9,523 bases of DNA from Xanthobacteraceae bacterium. Lineage in GTDB: Bacteria > Pseudomonadota > Alphaproteobacteria > Rhizobiales > Xanthobacteraceae. The stretch is taken from NCBI GenBank assembly GCA_030043175.1, contig JASHYD010000736.1, positions 1 through 9,523 of the forward strand. The letters are read 5' to 3'. This document shows, piece after piece, positions 8,328 through 9,523 of the stretch. The first letter of the stretch is position 1. Each line of letters begins with the position of its first letter. Both the position numbers and the translations under genes were made by a program. The notes beneath the pieces were generated by a model. That model ran no database searches. It saw nothing but the letters and a program-made list of their open reading frames with translations, and had not been told where the DNA came from.

Positions 8328-9358
8328 CTAACGCTGGGCCACCCTCTTTGGCACCCACCTGCGGAAGTTCAGCGTATTGGTAGCCGCCGTAGACGTTGCC
8401 GGCGTCATCCACCGCGACGGCTTCGAGGCCGTTGACCTCGACGGATTCCAGAATGAAGGCTTTCACAACGCCGTCCTTCACGCTGCCGATCCGGATGCCC
8501 GATTTGTACGGCGGATTGAGTTCATCGGGAGAATTGTCGGCGACGTAGAGAACGTCGTTCTTGTCGATGAACAGTCCGCTCGGCCGGCCGAACTGCTTCC
8601 ACTTCAGGAGAAACTTTCCGTCCTGATCGAACACCTGAATGCGGTTGTTGGAACGGTCGGCGACGAACAGCCGGCCAGCGGAATCCATCGCAAGCCGGTG
8701 CGGCGCGTCGAACTCGCCGGGCCCCGTGCCCTTCTTGCCCCACTCCTTGATGTACTTGCCGTCCTTGGTGAATTTCACGATCCGGTTGTTAGTATTGCCG
8801 CCATGCCCGTCGGCGACGAAGATATCGCCGTTGGGGGTGACGAGGACGTCGGAAGGCGAGTTGAAAGTATCTTGCGTCGTGCCGGCGATACCCGGCTTGC
8901 CCAGGGTCATCAGGAGCTTGCCGTCCTGATCGAACTTCATGACGGTGTGGCCCTTGCCGTTGTTCATCGCGCGGCCGTCCGTCACCCAGACATTGTTGTC
9001 CGGGTCGATGTGCAGGCCATGCGGGTAGTTGATCATGCCGCCGCCGAAGCTTTTCACCATCTTGCCGGTGGAATAGAATTTCATGATCGGGTCGAGCTTC
9101 GACTTCGAGCAATCGTCCGCGGTCTCGCAACGGTCGAACACCCAGACGCTCTTGCCGTCGCGATCGATGGCAACACCGACGGCGGCGCGCCATTTGCGGC
9201 CGTTGGGAAGCTTTGCCCAACCGTAGTCGAACTTGTAGAGGTTGGGCGCATCATTTTGGGCCGTAGCCGGTCTGCGCGTAGTTCCTCTCCGTCGATAGCG
9301 CGAAGGCCGCAACGACCGCGACGCCAAGCGCGACTGTCACCGCTTTCCCACGCCACAT
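8328..9358 (-). pseudogene. Exported NHL-repeat, amidating-lyase-like protein with two frameshifts
   Basis: The intact protein would be about 340 residues. The start is the ATG at 9358, with GGAGG 8 nt upstream. That frame encodes a good signal peptide (MWRGKAVTVALGVAVVAAFA through AQT) but stops at 9251. The mature domain continues in the +1 frame from about 9267 (ATAQNDAPNLYKFDYGW) to about 8380, with NHL-type propeller blades (NYPHGLHIDPDNNVWVTDG, PSDVLVTPNGDIFVADGHGG, APHRLAMDSAGRLFVADRSN, GRPSGLFIDKNDVLYVADN). A second +1 shift near 8380 is needed to read the natural-looking end NTLNFRRWVPKRVAQR and a TAG at 8330-8328. Without it the frame runs into the convergent SRPBCC gene. Similar proteins are annotated as peptidyl-alpha-hydroxyglycine alpha-amidating lyase-like, but peptide amidation is unproven for bacterial members. 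Either a decaying gene or two indel errors in the sequence. Confidence 0.8.
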
Positions 9359-9523
9359 GATGCTTTCCTCCGAGCGCTAACTGCTGGTTCCTGATCGACC
9401 TCGTCGAACGCTTCAGATGATCCGAACGAATCGCAGCATCGACCATAGTCATACGTTGGAGGGCCCCAGCGGCGTCCTTAAGCTTGCCGGCAGCAGGGGC
9501 GATCCTGGTGGTTGCCCGCCGTG
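9359..9523. promoter_or_regulatory. Upstream region of the lyase-like gene
   Basis: This stretch holds the ribosome binding site GGAGG (- strand, 9371 to 9367) of the lyase-like gene and presumably its promoter. I could not identify a clear -35/-10 pair. One - strand frame stays open through it but shows no domain and no start signal, and it continues out of frame over the signal-peptide region. No other gene is supported up to the window edge. Confidence 0.35.

Noticed and set aside
8170..8329. Read-through tail of the lyase-like frame down to 8170
   Set aside because: It overlaps the end of the convergent SRPBCC gene and looks random, while the +1 frame gives a natural C-terminus and stop at 8328.
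8377..9360. 327-codon open frame on the + strand opposite the lyase-like gene
   Set aside because: The - strand shows clear NHL repeats and a signal peptide. The + strand frame is a compositional shadow.

Overview
The window looks like the chromosome of a high-GC alphaproteobacterium, probably of the Bradyrhizobium/Rhodopseudomonas/Xanthobacteraceae part of Hyphomicrobiales. This is inferred from remembered similarity of the proteins (KatG, OxyR, and the secreted beta-propeller and SRPBCC proteins) and from the strong preference for G or C at third codon positions. No marker gene fixes the taxon.

Layout. (1) Positions 1-134 hold the 3' end of an unidentified + strand gene. (2) A convergent gap with a strong hairpin (209-234) precedes katG on the - strand (301-2478), a full-length bifunctional catalase-peroxidase. 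(3) A 115-bp divergent promoter region carries a perfect 15-bp LysR-type palindrome that overlaps the start of oxyR (2594-3589, +), the peroxide-sensing activator with both redox cysteines. Together they form a classic peroxide-defence pair. (4) 3801-5951 (+) encodes an exported 716-residue protein that joins a carboxypeptidase-regulatory-like domain, one CxxCH haem c site and a Vgb/NHL-like beta-propeller. It ends at a textbook intrinsic terminator (5980-6014). (5) About 590 bp of mostly gene-free DNA follows. (6) A type II toxin-antitoxin pair lies on the - strand (Phd/YefM-like antitoxin 7046-7369, VapC/FitB-like PIN toxin 6609-7046), with a recognisable promoter and repeated half-sites upstream. 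(7) A hairpin-rich gap (7440-7741) precedes a small exported SRPBCC-family protein (7742-8206, +). (8) Convergent to it is an exported NHL-repeat, amidating-lyase-like protein (8328-9358, -), broken by two frameshifts. (9) 9359-9523 is upstream DNA with no supported gene.

How the parts fit. katG and oxyR clearly work together in hydrogen peroxide defence. The toxin-antitoxin pair is a self-contained accessory module. The two beta-propeller proteins and the SRPBCC protein all carry export signals and may belong to a periplasmic function, but their substrates cannot be read from the sequence.

I do not see a convincing new multi-gene system. The most notable points are the doubly frameshifted lyase-like gene, the monohaem beta-propeller fusion, the oxyR operator that overlaps its own start codon, the Gly at the KatG Ser315 position, and the mutually exclusive hairpins upstream of the SRPBCC gene.
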